Assembly: GCA_029246685.1 (NCBI GenBank)
Contig: JAQWMR010000010.1
Coordinates: 434,001-498,000, forward strand
From: Acidimicrobiales bacterium
Lineage (GTDB): Bacteria; Actinomycetota; Acidimicrobiia; Acidimicrobiales; Aldehydirespiratoraceae
Length of the DNA: 64,000 bases
Reading direction: 5' to 3'
In this document: piece after piece, positions 15,219-23,880 of the stretch
Layout: each line of letters opens with the position of its first letter
Numbering within the stretch: position 1 is the stretch's first letter
Position numbers and translations under genes: made by a program
Notes under the pieces: model-generated
Told to the model about the DNA's origin: nothing
Databases searched by the model: none
What the model saw: only the letters and a program-made list of their open reading frames with translations

Positions 15219-15895
15219 CCCGGCATCCAGAGTCCGCCGTCGGCGACGAGCGATGCACCGGTGAGAGCGGCAAGGTCGCCAGTGGTCAGCGCGTCGACGA
15301 TGGGCGTGATCTCGCTGCTGAGATCAGGGACGTGGCCGAGCGGCGGGTCGTGCAGCGCGTTGGCTTCGGCCATGCCGGCGGCGTCGTCGGCATCCAGGAA
15401 CGCCGATGGGTCCAGCGTGAGTGCGTGGGCGCGGATGCCGTCGCCGCCCCATGTCTTGGCGAGCGACTTGGCGAGGAGTCGGGACCCTTCGGCGGCGGTC
15501 GCCAGCGGGGCGAAGCCCTCGCCCCCGGCCGACGCCATCAGCGGAACGAGGAAGACAATCGTGCCGCCCGCCTCCGCCAAGCGGGGATGCGCTCCCCGGG
15601 CGAGGCGGATCGCGGCCTCGAGCGGTTCGTCGGCCGCGGCATGCCAGTCGACTGCGCTCAGCGAGACGAGATCGGCCTTGCGTCGGCTGGCGGCGGGGTA
15701 GCGCGCGTGGACGACGAGGTCGATGCCGCCGGGGGCCGCATGCTGGTCGACCGTGGCGTCCGTCCACTCGATCGAGTCGTCGTCGAGGTGCTGGACGGCC
15801 CAGCCGCGGGCATCGAGCCCTGCCGCCACCGACGATGCCGGATCACCGGCACCGACGATCAGCGCCCGTGGTCCGGCTACTCCTCGTCCAGCCAT
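15215..15895 (-). CDS. SDR-fold protein lacking the catalytic Tyr-Lys pair
   Basis: A 226-residue protein with an SDR-like fold but degenerate active site. The N-terminus GPRALIVGAGDPASSVAAGL resembles a Rossmann loop without the usual TGxxxGxG. Where a functional SDR has YxxxK (FAAYAAAKAG type), this one reads FAPLATAAEGSRLLAKSLAK, so both tyrosine and lysine are gone. The C-terminus LTGASLVADGGLWMPG is standard SDR. It starts inside the end of the crotonase gene (19-bp overlap) and shares ATGA with the next SDR. It may be a structural partner of one of the neighbouring SDRs, as inactive SDR subunits are in some heteromeric enzymes (inference). Confidence 0.8.
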   Translation of the reverse strand: MAGRGVAGPRALIVGAGDPASSVAAGLDARGWAVQHLDDDSIEWTDATVDQHAAPGGIDLVVHARYPAASRRKADLVSLSAVDWHAAADEPLEAAIRLARGAHPRLAEAGGTIVFLVPLMASAGGEGFAPLATAAEGSRLLAKSLAKTWGGDGIRAHALTLDPSAFLDADDAAGMAEANALHDPPLGHVPDLSSEITPIVDALTTGDLAALTGASLVADGGLWMPG

Positions 15896-16707
15896 TCCGG
15901 CCAGTCCTCCGTGAGAGTCAGCGACCACTCGGGGTCGCGCTTCTCCATGAACGCCATCACGCCTTCCCGGCTGTCGGCGGTGCCCATCACGTGGAGGTGG
16001 ATGTCGCGTTCGAGTTCGTTGATTCGGTCGGGGCCCGGGCTCGACATCCACAGCAGCCGCTTCGAGGCGCCCACAGAGATCGGCGCGGTCTGCGCGGCGA
16101 CTTCGTGGGCCAGCTCCATCGCGCTGGTCAACACGTCGGCGGCCGGAAGAACCTCCGTGGCGAGGCCCCACTCGCCGGCATCGGTGCCGCGGAACATCCG
16201 GCCGGTCAGCAGGATCTCGGTGGCGCGGGTGTGGCCGACGAGACGGGGGAGCGTCCAGTGTGAGTGGGCATCGGGGAGGATGCCTCGACGGTTCTGGACG
16301 ATGCCCAGTTTCGCTTCCTCAGCCACGACCCGAATGTCGCATTGCAGCGTCATCGTCAGCCCCAGGCCGACGGCGTGGCCATTGATCGCGGCGATCACGG
16401 GCTTGCGGACGTCCCAGGGGTGGAAGTCGTCGAGCGGGTCGGAGGAGAACGTCTCTTTCGTGGGCGCGCCGAACACTCCGGAGCCGCCCGAGAAGTCCGC
16501 CCCCGCGCAGAACGCCCGGCCCGCGCCGGTGATCACCACCACGCGCACCGCCTCGTCGCTGTCGGCGGCCCGCAGGGCAGTGGTCAGGCTCCGTCCCATC
16601 GCACCGGAGAACGCGTTCAGCGCGTCGGGCCGGTCGAACGTCAGCACCGCGACCTGACCGTCGAGCTCGACCCGGAGGTCCTCGTAGTCGTGATCGAGCA
16701 CGCTCAT
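15877..16707 (-). CDS. Crotonase-fold (enoyl-CoA hydratase/isomerase family) protein
   Basis: A 276-residue crotonase-superfamily protein acting on CoA thioesters. AFCAGADFSG supplies the first oxyanion-hole residue and INGHAVGLGLTMTLQCDIRV the second. The two glutamates of true hydratases are not at their usual places: the sequence has LGLTM where GGGCE is typical and IVQNRRGILPDAHSHW where the second glutamate lies, with an aspartate in PDA. That resembles isomerase-type members of the family that use another acid residue. Hydratase activity is doubtful; isomerase or hydrolase is more likely. It overlaps the SDR upstream by 4 bp. Confidence 0.88.
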   Translation of the reverse strand: MSVLDHDYEDLRVELDGQVAVLTFDRPDALNAFSGAMGRSLTTALRAADSDEAVRVVVITGAGRAFCAGADFSGGSGVFGAPTKETFSSDPLDDFHPWDVRKPVIAAINGHAVGLGLTMTLQCDIRVVAEEAKLGIVQNRRGILPDAHSHWTLPRLVGHTRATEILLTGRMFRGTDAGEWGLATEVLPAADVLTSAMELAHEVAAQTAPISVGASKRLLWMSSPGPDRINELERDIHLHVMGTADSREGVMAFMEKRDPEWSLTLTEDWPEWLDEE

Positions 16708-17543
16708 CGGCGGAAGCCGCCAGGGTGCAGGGCCGTGCCCTGGAGGTTCATCGGGGCAACGCCTTCCCGTTCGAGTAGCTCGAGGCTGACCTCCACGCTG
16801 CCGGTGTGGTCGGGGTGGCAGTCGCTCAACCAGAGCACGGACTCGACCATCGCTTCCATCGACTCGATCTGGTCCTCGCGGAGTTGGTGGCCCACGTGCA
16901 CATCCGCCCCTTCGGACAGGACGGCGGCCTTCGGCTCGACGGTGTTCACCCGCACGCCTCGGTCATGCCACTCGGCGGCCATCGCCTGGGTGAGCCGGTT
17001 GAGCATGGACTTCGTGGCCGCGTAGTAGCCGAAGGTGCCCCGTACCCCGCCGAGGTCGTAGGGCGGGCCCGGCGGCGGAACGGCCGAGCCGCTGGAGAGA
17101 TTGATGATCCAACCTTCACCAGCGTCGGCCATCGCCGGAAGCGCTGCCTGGGCGAGATCGAGCGGACAGTGCACGTTCATCTCCACCATCAACCGCCGGC
17201 GCTTCAGTGGATAGGTGTCGAGAGGCTGGTAGATCGCGGCTGCGGCGTTGTTGACGAGGATCTCCACGTGGCCGCCCATGGCCTCGGCGGCTTCGGCGAT
17301 CACACCAGCGCGGGCCTCCTCATCGGTGAGGTCGGCGACCAGCGTGGTGACGTCGGCCCCGAACGCCCGGCACCGTTCGGCAGTCTCGTTCAGCGAGCCG
17401 GGCAACGTCGGATGCGCGTCGAGCGTGCGAGCCACGATCGTCAGAGCGGCGCCTTCCGCGGCGAGTCGTTCGGCGATCCCGGCACCGATCCCGCGGCTCG
17501 CTCCTGTCACAACCACCCGTCGACCGGCGAGTCGTTCCCCCAT
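16704..17543 (-). CDS. SDR family oxidoreductase (operon leader)
   Basis: A 279-residue SDR with the cofactor motif TGASRGIGAG at residues 14-23, NNAA after the fourth strand, the active site YYAATK and the serine in NLSSGSAV. The C-terminal 50 residues, with PNHTG-like HPDHTGSVEVSLELL, differ from the usual DGG ending. It is the first gene of the overlapping operon that runs through the crotonase, two SDR-fold genes and the lipid kinase, and it is divergent from the DedA gene with 47 bp between starts, which must hold the promoters of both. Confidence 0.93.
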   Translation of the reverse strand: MGERLAGRRVVVTGASRGIGAGIAERLAAEGAALTIVARTLDAHPTLPGSLNETAERCRAFGADVTTLVADLTDEEARAGVIAEAAEAMGGHVEILVNNAAAAIYQPLDTYPLKRRRLMVEMNVHCPLDLAQAALPAMADAGEGWIINLSSGSAVPPPGPPYDLGGVRGTFGYYAATKSMLNRLTQAMAAEWHDRGVRVNTVEPKAAVLSEGADVHVGHQLREDQIESMEAMVESVLWLSDCHPDHTGSVEVSLELLEREGVAPMNLQGTALHPGGFRR

Positions 17544-17590
17544 GTCTGCGAACCCTAGGTCACCGGTTCGGGAGCTAGCGTCTCCGGAGC

Positions 17591-18220
17591 GTGTTCGACT
17601 TCATCAGCGACCTCACCAACGAACTCGACGAGATCTCCTCCAACTGGTGGTTCATCCTCGTCATCCTCATCATCGCTCTGCTGGACTCCGTGATCCCCGT
17701 CGTTCCAAGTGAGACGACGGTGATCATCGGCGGGGTGGCGGCGGGCCAGGGAAACCAGAGCATCGTTCTCGTGATCGTTGCCGGCGCCATCGGCGCCTTC
17801 CTCGGCGACAACCTCGCGTATCTGATCGGGCGACGGTTCAAAGGCCGCGTCAACGGGTGGGCCGACAAGAAGGACTCCCGTCGAGAACGACTCGACGGTG
17901 CCGGCAGACAGATCCGTAAGCGGGGCGGCATGTTGCTGATCACCGCTCGCTTCATTCCGGGCGGCCGCACGCTGCTGACGATCTCCTCCGGGGTGACCTC
18001 GCAGCCCCGCCCATGGTTCGTCGGCTGGATCGCCGTAGCCGTCACGATCTGGTCGTCCTACGCCGGGATCCTCGGCTACATCTTCGGCAACTCGTTCAAG
18101 GACAACCATACGGCGGCGTTCTGGCTTGCATTCGTCACGGCGCTCGCTATCACCGGCTTGATCGAGTTGGTGCGCTTCGTACGCGAGCGCCGCAACCACG
18201 CGATCCGCGAAGTCGCCTGA
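17591..18220 (+). CDS. DedA-family membrane protein
   Basis: A 209-residue integral membrane protein of the DedA/SNARE-associated (VTT) family, thought to act in lipid scrambling or undecaprenyl-phosphate recycling. Signs are the re-entrant region ALLDSVIPVVPSETTVIIGG, the GDNLAYLIGRRFKG motif and the ARFIPGGRTLLTISSG motif, whose arginine and glycine are conserved. About five hydrophobic segments are visible. The start is GTG. It is divergent from the SDR operon and ends 1 bp before the convergent NUDIX gene. Confidence 0.92.
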   Translation: MFDFISDLTNELDEISSNWWFILVILIIALLDSVIPVVPSETTVIIGGVAAGQGNQSIVLVIVAGAIGAFLGDNLAYLIGRRFKGRVNGWADKKDSRRERLDGAGRQIRKRGGMLLITARFIPGGRTLLTISSGVTSQPRPWFVGWIAVAVTIWSSYAGILGYIFGNSFKDNHTAAFWLAFVTALAITGLIELVRFVRERRNHAIREVA

Positions 18221-18221
18221 G

Positions 18222-18962
18222 TCAGTCCAGGCCCGAATCGTCGTAGCGGTAACCCTCGGCGAACATCTCGAGCCGGTGCCGCGCGCCGGGCACGGATGCG
18301 TCCGTGGAGTCGTAGCCGGCGTCGCCGTCCCACATCGCAATCGGACCAGCATCGGTTCGCGCCATCCGGGTGGCGTGATGACGAGCCGGCCGTGATGCCA
18401 GGAAGTCGAGCGTGCCCTTCACGTCGGTCTGTTCGCTGATCGAGTGCAGCGTGACCCACGTCGGTGGAGCCAGCTCGACCTCACCCTCGTGATGGCGTTC
18501 GAGACAGCGAAGCGGTGTCATCCAATCGCTGTCCACGATCTCGCCATCGTCGATCGTGTGGTCGTGGTCGTCCACGCCCGCTGCGAAGAACCACGTGGCA
18601 TAGCGCTTCGGCGCGATCGGCGGCGGAATCCAATGGGCGAACAGGACGAGCTCTGGTTCGGCGACCGTGAGCGATGCCTCCTCGTCGGCCTCGCGGACCG
18701 CAGCCACGCGAGCCGCCGCGATCTCGTCGGCTCCGCCCGCGTGATCTTCTTCGTCCACTCGGCCGCCAGGGAACACCCACATGCCACCGAATGCGATCTT
18801 GGAGTTGCGACGCAGCATCAACGTCTCGACGCCGTCGTCGCCGTCGCGCAGGACGACCACGGTCGCGGCGGCGATTGCCGGGGACTCACCGCTCTCGGCC
18901 GCGTAGCGGATCCACTCGTCCATCCGTGCCTTGTCGCGAGCCACCCGGTCCTCGGCACTCAT
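18222..18962 (-). CDS. NUDIX hydrolase (NUDT19/CoA-pyrophosphatase-like)
   Basis: A 246-residue NUDIX protein. The N-terminal ATVVVLRDGDDGVETLMLRR and GGMWVFPGGRVDEED are typical of NUDT19-like enzymes that cleave CoA esters or nucleotide sugars. The NUDIX box is stretched: GGRVDEED is separated from the metal-binding READEEASL by an insert of about 20 residues, which is also a feature of NUDT19. It overlaps the CoA-transferase stop by 4 bp (ATGA), so a role in CoA metabolism fits the context. Confidence 0.9.
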   Translation of the reverse strand: MSAEDRVARDKARMDEWIRYAAESGESPAIAAATVVVLRDGDDGVETLMLRRNSKIAFGGMWVFPGGRVDEEDHAGGADEIAAARVAAVREADEEASLTVAEPELVLFAHWIPPPIAPKRYATWFFAAGVDDHDHTIDDGEIVDSDWMTPLRCLERHHEGEVELAPPTWVTLHSISEQTDVKGTLDFLASRPARHHATRMARTDAGPIAMWDGDAGYDSTDASVPGARHRLEMFAEGYRYDDSGLD

Positions 18963-20164
18963 GCGATCACTCCTCGTTCCCTGAGTTCGTCGATGCGGTC
19001 GCCCCAGCCGAACTCGGTCAGCACTTCATCGGTGTGTTCGCCCTTCGCGGGCGCGTCGGGCCCGCGGATGCCGGCCGGAGTCGACCGGAAGTGGGCCGGC
19101 GGTCGCGCCTGCTGAACCCGGCCGAGCATCGGACTCTCATGGGTGACAAGCGTTTCGTTGTGGATGACCTGCGGGTCGTCGGCGACTTCGGAAACGGTAC
19201 GGACCACGCCGAACGGGACGTCGTTGTCCTCGAGCGCGATCTCGGCTTCCGCCACGGTCATCGCCGCGGCGGCCTCATGGACCTCGCGGATCTTGGCCGA
19301 CATGAGGTCCTTATTCTCGAGGCGGAGCTCCATCGTCGCGAGCTCCGCGGCGGTCGAGTCGACCCCGAACGCGCGGCACAGGCCGTGGAACTCGCGGTCG
19401 GTCACCGGCGTGGTCGCGATGAAGCCGTCGGCGAAACGCATCGCCTTCTGTTGCGCGCTGAAGCTCTGGTTGACCTGCGGCTGCTCGTTGTCGAGAAGCA
19501 CCTCGTGGCTCGCCGCATCGGCGAACAGGAAGTGGACCACGGAGTCGAGCATGCAGAGATCGACGACCTGGCCGCCCGCCCCGCGCTCGCGGGCCAGGAG
19601 TGCCGCGGTGATCGCCTGACACGCGGTGTAGGCGGTGATCTTGTCCGCCGCAGCATGCCGAATGAACGCCGGCTCGTCGTCGCGCAGGCCCATCTGGGCG
19701 CTGGCCAGACCCCCGCCGGCCTGGATGACAGCGTCGTAGGCCCGCCGGTGTGCGTACGGGCCGTCCGTACCCCAGCCGGACAGAAGGGCGATCACGAGAT
19801 CCGGATTGCGAGCCTGGAGCACGTCCGCACTGAGCCCCATCCGGTCGATCGTGCCGGGACGCATGTTGGACACGAACACGTCGGCGTTCTCGATGAGGTC
19901 CAGGACGATTGCTCGTCCGTCGTCCGTGCCGGCGTCGACGGTGATGCCTCGCTTCCCGCGGTTGATCACCTGGAACATGGCGGACATGCCGGCCACGCTC
20001 ACGCCGACGTAGCGACCTTGGTCCCCGGGGCCCGGCCCTTCGATCTTGATGGCTTCGGCGCCCTGGTCCACGAGCATGCCCACGGCCATGGGGCCCGTGA
20101 GGGCGACCGACATCTCGACGATCGTGATCCCGGCCAGTGGCCCGGTCACGAACGCATCACTCAC
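18959..20164 (-). CDS. Family III CoA-transferase (CaiB/BaiF)
   Basis: A 401-residue CaiB/BaiF CoA-transferase, moving CoA between carboxylic acids. N-terminal GITIVEMSVALTGPMAVGML and LVDQGAEAIKIEGPGPGD are family hallmarks; the catalytic aspartate is in AYDAVIQAGGG. The GTG start at 20164 overlaps the stop of the SnoaL-like gene (GTGA). An ATG further upstream lies inside that gene and adds unrelated sequence. Product substrate is unknown; neighbours are an NTF2-fold protein and a NUDIX hydrolase in the same overlapping operon. Confidence 0.94.
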   Translation of the reverse strand: MSDAFVTGPLAGITIVEMSVALTGPMAVGMLVDQGAEAIKIEGPGPGDQGRYVGVSVAGMSAMFQVINRGKRGITVDAGTDDGRAIVLDLIENADVFVSNMRPGTIDRMGLSADVLQARNPDLVIALLSGWGTDGPYAHRRAYDAVIQAGGGLASAQMGLRDDEPAFIRHAAADKITAYTACQAITAALLARERGAGGQVVDLCMLDSVVHFLFADAASHEVLLDNEQPQVNQSFSAQQKAMRFADGFIATTPVTDREFHGLCRAFGVDSTAAELATMELRLENKDLMSAKIREVHEAAAAMTVAEAEIALEDNDVPFGVVRTVSEVADDPQVIHNETLVTHESPMLGRVQQARPPAHFRSTPAGIRGPDAPAKGEHTDEVLTEFGWGDRIDELRERGVIA

Positions 20165-20598
20165 TCCGGCCGATCCAGATCGGTCGGCATCCCGGAGAAG
20201 TAGGCCGACTCTTCGACGAGGCTGCGGCTTCGCCAACCGTCATCCGTGCGGATCATCTCGTGGTGATACCAGCCGCCGGTGACCCACGCGCTCTTGTCCG
20301 GCATCACCATCGGGTTGTGGAACATCGCTTCAACGGTCGCGGTGTCGTCGCCGGTGAACTCGATCCCGATGTTGGCGATCATGTGCTGAGTCGCGGGGAA
20401 CTGCGCGAGCGCCTCGGCCAGCCAAGTCGCCTGTGCCTCGGTGTCGCCCGCGATCCCGCCGGCCGACGTGTAGTCGATTGCCGCATCGGCGGTGAAGACC
20501 TGGCGGTACAGGTCCCAGTCCTTGCGGTCGACAGCTCGCCCGTATCGGGTGAGCACTTCGTTGATCTCGAGGCGGTCGGCGATCTCTCGTAGTTTCAC
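20161..20598 (-). CDS. SnoaL-like (NTF2-fold) protein
   Basis: A 145-residue small alpha+beta barrel protein of the SnoaL-like/NTF2 superfamily. EINEVLTRYGRAVDRKDWDL is the standard first helix and ADAAIDYTSAGG the first strand; TQHMIANIGIEF and GGWYHHEMIRTDDGWRS follow as in family members that serve as isomerases, cyclases or dehydratases. Which of these it is cannot be said. It overlaps the CoA-transferase by 4 bp and starts 18 bp after the lipoprotein gene. Confidence 0.9.
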   Translation of the reverse strand: MKLREIADRLEINEVLTRYGRAVDRKDWDLYRQVFTADAAIDYTSAGGIAGDTEAQATWLAEALAQFPATQHMIANIGIEFTGDDTATVEAMFHNPMVMPDKSAWVTGGWYHHEMIRTDDGWRSRSLVEESAYFSGMPTDLDRPE

Positions 20599-20616
20599 GC
20601 CGCGCAGGCTACGAGG

Positions 20617-22020
20617 TCAACCGATCTGACTCCAGAACGCCACCGCACCCGGACCGACGGTGGATGGCTCGCCAAGGTCGTCGACGTTCACCGCCAGCGC
20701 CCACGGACCGTCGGTCGTGGAGTCCGTGTAGACGAACCAGTCGCCGGCCGGGCCCCAGAGCCGCGGCTGTTCGATGTACTGGTCGGCGAACGGTAGGTAC
20801 GAGTTCGCGAAGGTGAGCGTGGGTGTGTAGGCCCCCACCGCGGAGATGAGCACGAGCTCGCTCTCCGGCACGGCGAACGGATCGTCGTGTTCGTAGACCC
20901 ACCATTGGCCGATGCCCTCGCTCGTATCCGTCGTGCCGATGAGGAGGCGCTCGCCGGTCGGGCTCCACTCCGTCCACAGCGCGTGGCCGCGGAAGACGTT
21001 CACCCGCTCGCCGGTCTGCAGGTCGATGATGTCCACCTCACCGGACAGCACCGGCGCCTCTTGCGCGAGCGGCGGGCCGAGCGAGATGCGTTCGCCGGTG
21101 GCGCCGGATCCCTCGATCTCGTAGGTGATCGAGACTGCCGCGGTCAGGCCGTCCGGGTGAACGGCGATCCGCGTCAGCGTCTCGACCGTGCCGAGCGACG
21201 TGAGCGGATCGCCGCCCTCGACGCCGCGACGGACGAGCGTCTCCGAGCCCTCGATGTCGGCCACCAGCACGATGTCGTCGCTGTCCGGGATCCACTTCGG
21301 TGCGAAGAAGTGGAAGCCGACCTCGCCGAGATCGAACACCGTGCCGTCCTCGTCGATGCGAAGGAGCCTTTCGTCGGTGTGGGCGACGAGGCGGGGAGCG
21401 TCGGGGTCCCATGCGACGTAGAGCGACGCAGCCGTTCGCACGTTCTCATGAAGCAGCGCGCCGTCGGCATCGAGGATGTCGAGGCTGGTGCCGTCGACCG
21501 TCGGGCCGAGCGCCGCGATACGAGTGCCGTCGTGGCTCCAGGAGAAGAAGAAGTAGGGGAGTCGTGCGTCGTTCGCAGCGATGAGGGCACCCGTGGTGCC
21601 GTGGAACACTGAGACCACTCGCGTCGACCCGCCGGTCACGACGGACACGGCGAGGCGACTGCCATCGCGCGACCAGGTCGACTGCGACGGTAGGCCCTGC
21701 GTTTCGAGGGCGATCGAGTCGCGCGGCGTGCGCAACGTCGTGGCGAGCCCCTCCACTGCGATCCGGCCGACGACGGGATCGAGCTCACCGTCCGGCGGCT
21801 GCGAGAAGGCCGGCGGCAGGGACGACGGTGGAACGAGACCCGGCCCGGGGACCGTGGTCGGGGGCGGCAGTACGGGTGAGCTCGGCGGCGGAAGCGCGCC
21901 CGACAAGGTCGTCGTCGTGGTCGTCGCGTCGAAGAGAACCGTGTCCTCGATCACGCCCGGATCGGGCGCGCACGCGGCGGCAAGGAGGGCGAGGGCCATG
22001 ACGACCCGGCGCAACGACAT
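20617..22020 (-). CDS. Lipoprotein with beta-propeller (TolB/WD40-like) repeats
   Basis: A 467-residue exported lipoprotein. From ATG 22020 the signal peptide is MSLRRVVMALALLAAACAPD with a lipobox at LAAAC. A low-complexity threonine/proline linker follows, then repeated blades with the pattern STWSRDGSRLAVSV, FSWSHDGTRIAALG, APKWIPDSDDIVLVAD and TEWSPTGERLLIGT, typical of TolB-like or WD40-like propellers. Its role is probably protein binding at the cell surface. An upstream ATG would place the signal peptide 38 residues inside the protein and is unlikely. It is the first gene of the unit leading to the NUDIX gene. Confidence 0.85.
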   Translation of the reverse strand: MSLRRVVMALALLAAACAPDPGVIEDTVLFDATTTTTTLSGALPPPSSPVLPPPTTVPGPGLVPPSSLPPAFSQPPDGELDPVVGRIAVEGLATTLRTPRDSIALETQGLPSQSTWSRDGSRLAVSVVTGGSTRVVSVFHGTTGALIAANDARLPYFFFSWSHDGTRIAALGPTVDGTSLDILDADGALLHENVRTAASLYVAWDPDAPRLVAHTDERLLRIDEDGTVFDLGEVGFHFFAPKWIPDSDDIVLVADIEGSETLVRRGVEGGDPLTSLGTVETLTRIAVHPDGLTAAVSITYEIEGSGATGERISLGPPLAQEAPVLSGEVDIIDLQTGERVNVFRGHALWTEWSPTGERLLIGTTDTSEGIGQWWVYEHDDPFAVPESELVLISAVGAYTPTLTFANSYLPFADQYIEQPRLWGPAGDWFVYTDSTTDGPWALAVNVDDLGEPSTVGPGAVAFWSQIG

Positions 22021-22090
22021 GGCCGCCAACCGTACCGGCGACCGTGTGCGTGACGTGGGCGGCTTCGGGAGCGACGCCAAAACCCGAGAA

Positions 22091-22146
22091 CGTCCCCGCG
22101 GAGACGCCTTTGTGTCGAGTCTGGGCACAAACACGTCCCCGCGGGG
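22091..22146. repeat. 56-bp palindromic repeat, copy 1
   Basis: This copy matches the element at 23419-23474 in about 50 of 56 positions. It starts and ends with the CGTCCCCGCGGGG-type palindrome, and its inner part can fold as a long imperfect hairpin. It lies between the divergent lipoprotein and beta-lactamase-fold genes. Confidence 0.75.
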
Positions 22147-22248
22147 TGGCTGAGCTGACCAGCGATGAGCGACCGGGTCCGGTAGCTCAGCACTGCTCTG
22201 CTCAGCGGCGGTACCGTCGCGACGTCACCTCGGGATGGAGCAGAGACA

Positions 22249-23406
22249 ATGAGCGAAGTTCAGGTCAACGGAACAGTCGAAGCCGGATGGGAGCCGGTGG
22301 CTGATTCGTTCGTCGCGAACTTCGAGAACGCGGCGGAGCTGGGGGCTTCTGCCTGCATCACGCACCGCGGCAAGACGGTGGTCGACATCTGGGCCGGCGA
22401 CCGCGCGCCGGACGGCACCCCGTGGGTCGAGGACACGATCGTCAACGTCTATTCGACGACGAAGACGATGACGGCGATCTGCGCGCTGATGTGCATCGAC
22501 CGAGGCCTGCTCGATCCCGCCGCCCCGGTGGCGACGTACTGGCCGGAGTTCGGCGCCAACGGCAAGGAAGGCGTGACCGTCGCCCACTTCATGAGCCACC
22601 AGGCCGGTGTCCCCGGCTGGGAACCGGCCATCGACGCGGCCACCCTCTACGACTGGGACAAATGCACGCAGATCCTCGCTGACATGGAGCCGTGGTGGGA
22701 GCCGGGCACCGCCTCGGGCTATCACCTCGTGTCGCAGGGCTATCTCATCGGCGAGCTCGTTCGTCGGGTCGACGGTCGCTCGCTCGGCACGTTCTTCCGT
22801 GAAGAGGTGGCCGAGCCGCTCGGCGCCGACTTCCACATCGGCTTCGGTCCGGAACATGACGACCGCTGCGGCGAGCTGGTGCCACCGGACATGACGGCGA
22901 TGCTCGACGGCGTAGGCGCGGTCGCCCCAGACCCGATCGCGATGCGGGCGTTTGGCAGCTGTGCGATCGACGCGACCGAGCCCCGTACCCGTGAGTGGCG
23001 TGCCGCCGAGATCCCCGCGGCCGGCGGCTTCGGCAACGCTCGTTCCGTCGGTCGGGTCCACTCGGCGATGGCCTGCGGTGGGACGGTCGACGGCGTCACG
23101 CTGATGTCGCCCGAGACCGTGCAGTCGGTCCTCGACGTCCAGGTCGACGGCACCGACTACGTGATGGGCGCGCCGCTGCGCCACGGCCTCGGCTTCGGTC
23201 TCGGCACCGAGGCACTCCCGATGCCCAATGAGTCGTGCTTCTACTGGGGCGGCTGGGGCGGTTCGATCGCGGTCATCGATCTCGAGAACCAGATGACGTC
23301 CACCTACGTCATGAACCACATGGAAGCCGACCTCCTCGGCGACATGCGGGGCGGCACCATCGTGGGGGCGGCCTACATGGCGCTCATGAGCGGCGCCGGC
23401 GCCTGA
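22249..23406 (+). CDS. Serine hydrolase, beta-lactamase class C/esterase EstB-like
   Basis: A 385-residue serine hydrolase of the beta-lactamase/transpeptidase-like fold. The nucleophile motif SxxK is in YSTTKTMTAICALM near residue 70, and the second-motif tyrosine is probably in SGYHLVSQGYL. No signal peptide is visible, so the protein is probably a cytoplasmic esterase rather than a secreted beta-lactamase. GLGFGLGTE and YWGGWGGS fit the third motif region. The gene is flanked by the two copies of the 56-bp repeat, 102 bp before the start and 12 bp after the stop. Confidence 0.9.
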   Translation: MSEVQVNGTVEAGWEPVADSFVANFENAAELGASACITHRGKTVVDIWAGDRAPDGTPWVEDTIVNVYSTTKTMTAICALMCIDRGLLDPAAPVATYWPEFGANGKEGVTVAHFMSHQAGVPGWEPAIDAATLYDWDKCTQILADMEPWWEPGTASGYHLVSQGYLIGELVRRVDGRSLGTFFREEVAEPLGADFHIGFGPEHDDRCGELVPPDMTAMLDGVGAVAPDPIAMRAFGSCAIDATEPRTREWRAAEIPAAGGFGNARSVGRVHSAMACGGTVDGVTLMSPETVQSVLDVQVDGTDYVMGAPLRHGLGFGLGTEALPMPNESCFYWGGWGGSIAVIDLENQMTSTYVMNHMEADLLGDMRGGTIVGAAYMALMSGAGA

Positions 23407-23418
23407 ACCGATCGCAGG

Positions 23419-23474
23419 CGTCCCCGCGGGGACGCATTTATGTCGGATATGGGCACAAACACGTCCCCGCGGGG
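23419..23474. repeat. 56-bp palindromic repeat, copy 2
   Basis: Same element as at 22091-22146. Both ends are near-perfect CGTCCCCGCGGGGACG palindromes (the right one runs to 23477). Between them lie arms GGGGACGCATTTATGTC and the near-complement GGGCACAAACACGTCCCC, which can pair with G-U wobbles. It begins 12 bp after the hydrolase stop, so it might also act as a terminator. Confidence 0.75.
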
Positions 23475-23532
23475 ACGTTCAGTGCGCGGCGTGCTCGCCG
23501 AGATGCGCCAAGAGCAGGGGAGCGGTGCCAGC

Positions 23533-23880
23533 TCAGAATTCGTACTGGGCCACGAGTTTCTGTCCGAGGCTGTGGAGTTCGGTTCTCAAGTCCGCCGGCT
23601 CGAGGACTTTGACGAACGCCGCGAGACCAGCGGGTTCAGCGACCGGCGTGTGCGTCGTCGGGAACGTGATCTCCACGCGGAGTCGCCCGTTGGGGTCGGC
23701 GCTGGCCGTGTCGACGGAGACTCTGTCCTTGCCGAACTGCGCGTGCAGCCAGCTGATGGCTTGTGGTTCAGCGAGGGCGCTGATGATCTGCTCGCCGCGC
23801 AGCTCGGCGATGTTGGCCGCGATGGCTTCCCATTTTACCTTGAGATCGAAGTCCGGTGGACGGACAGAGGGCTCGTCGGG
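23533..23880 (-). pseudogene. WYL-domain regulator, 3' fragment
   Basis: The C-terminal part of a WYL/WCX-domain transcription regulator (PafB/PafC type). Visible sequence begins about [20 protein letters not shown] and ends with VKVLEPADLRTELHSLGQKL, the usual end of this family, before TGA at 23533. The helix-turn-helix and WYL domain that should come first are missing: upstream on the same strand the sequence turns into a PhoD N-terminus. There is no start codon at a natural place, so no product is expected. Confidence 0.75.

Noticed and set aside
13543..15273. A 576-residue arginine-rich extension of the lipid kinase
   Set aside because: The N-terminal 283 residues are an out-of-frame reading of the SDR gene. 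The GTG at 14424 with a GTGA overlap is the natural start.
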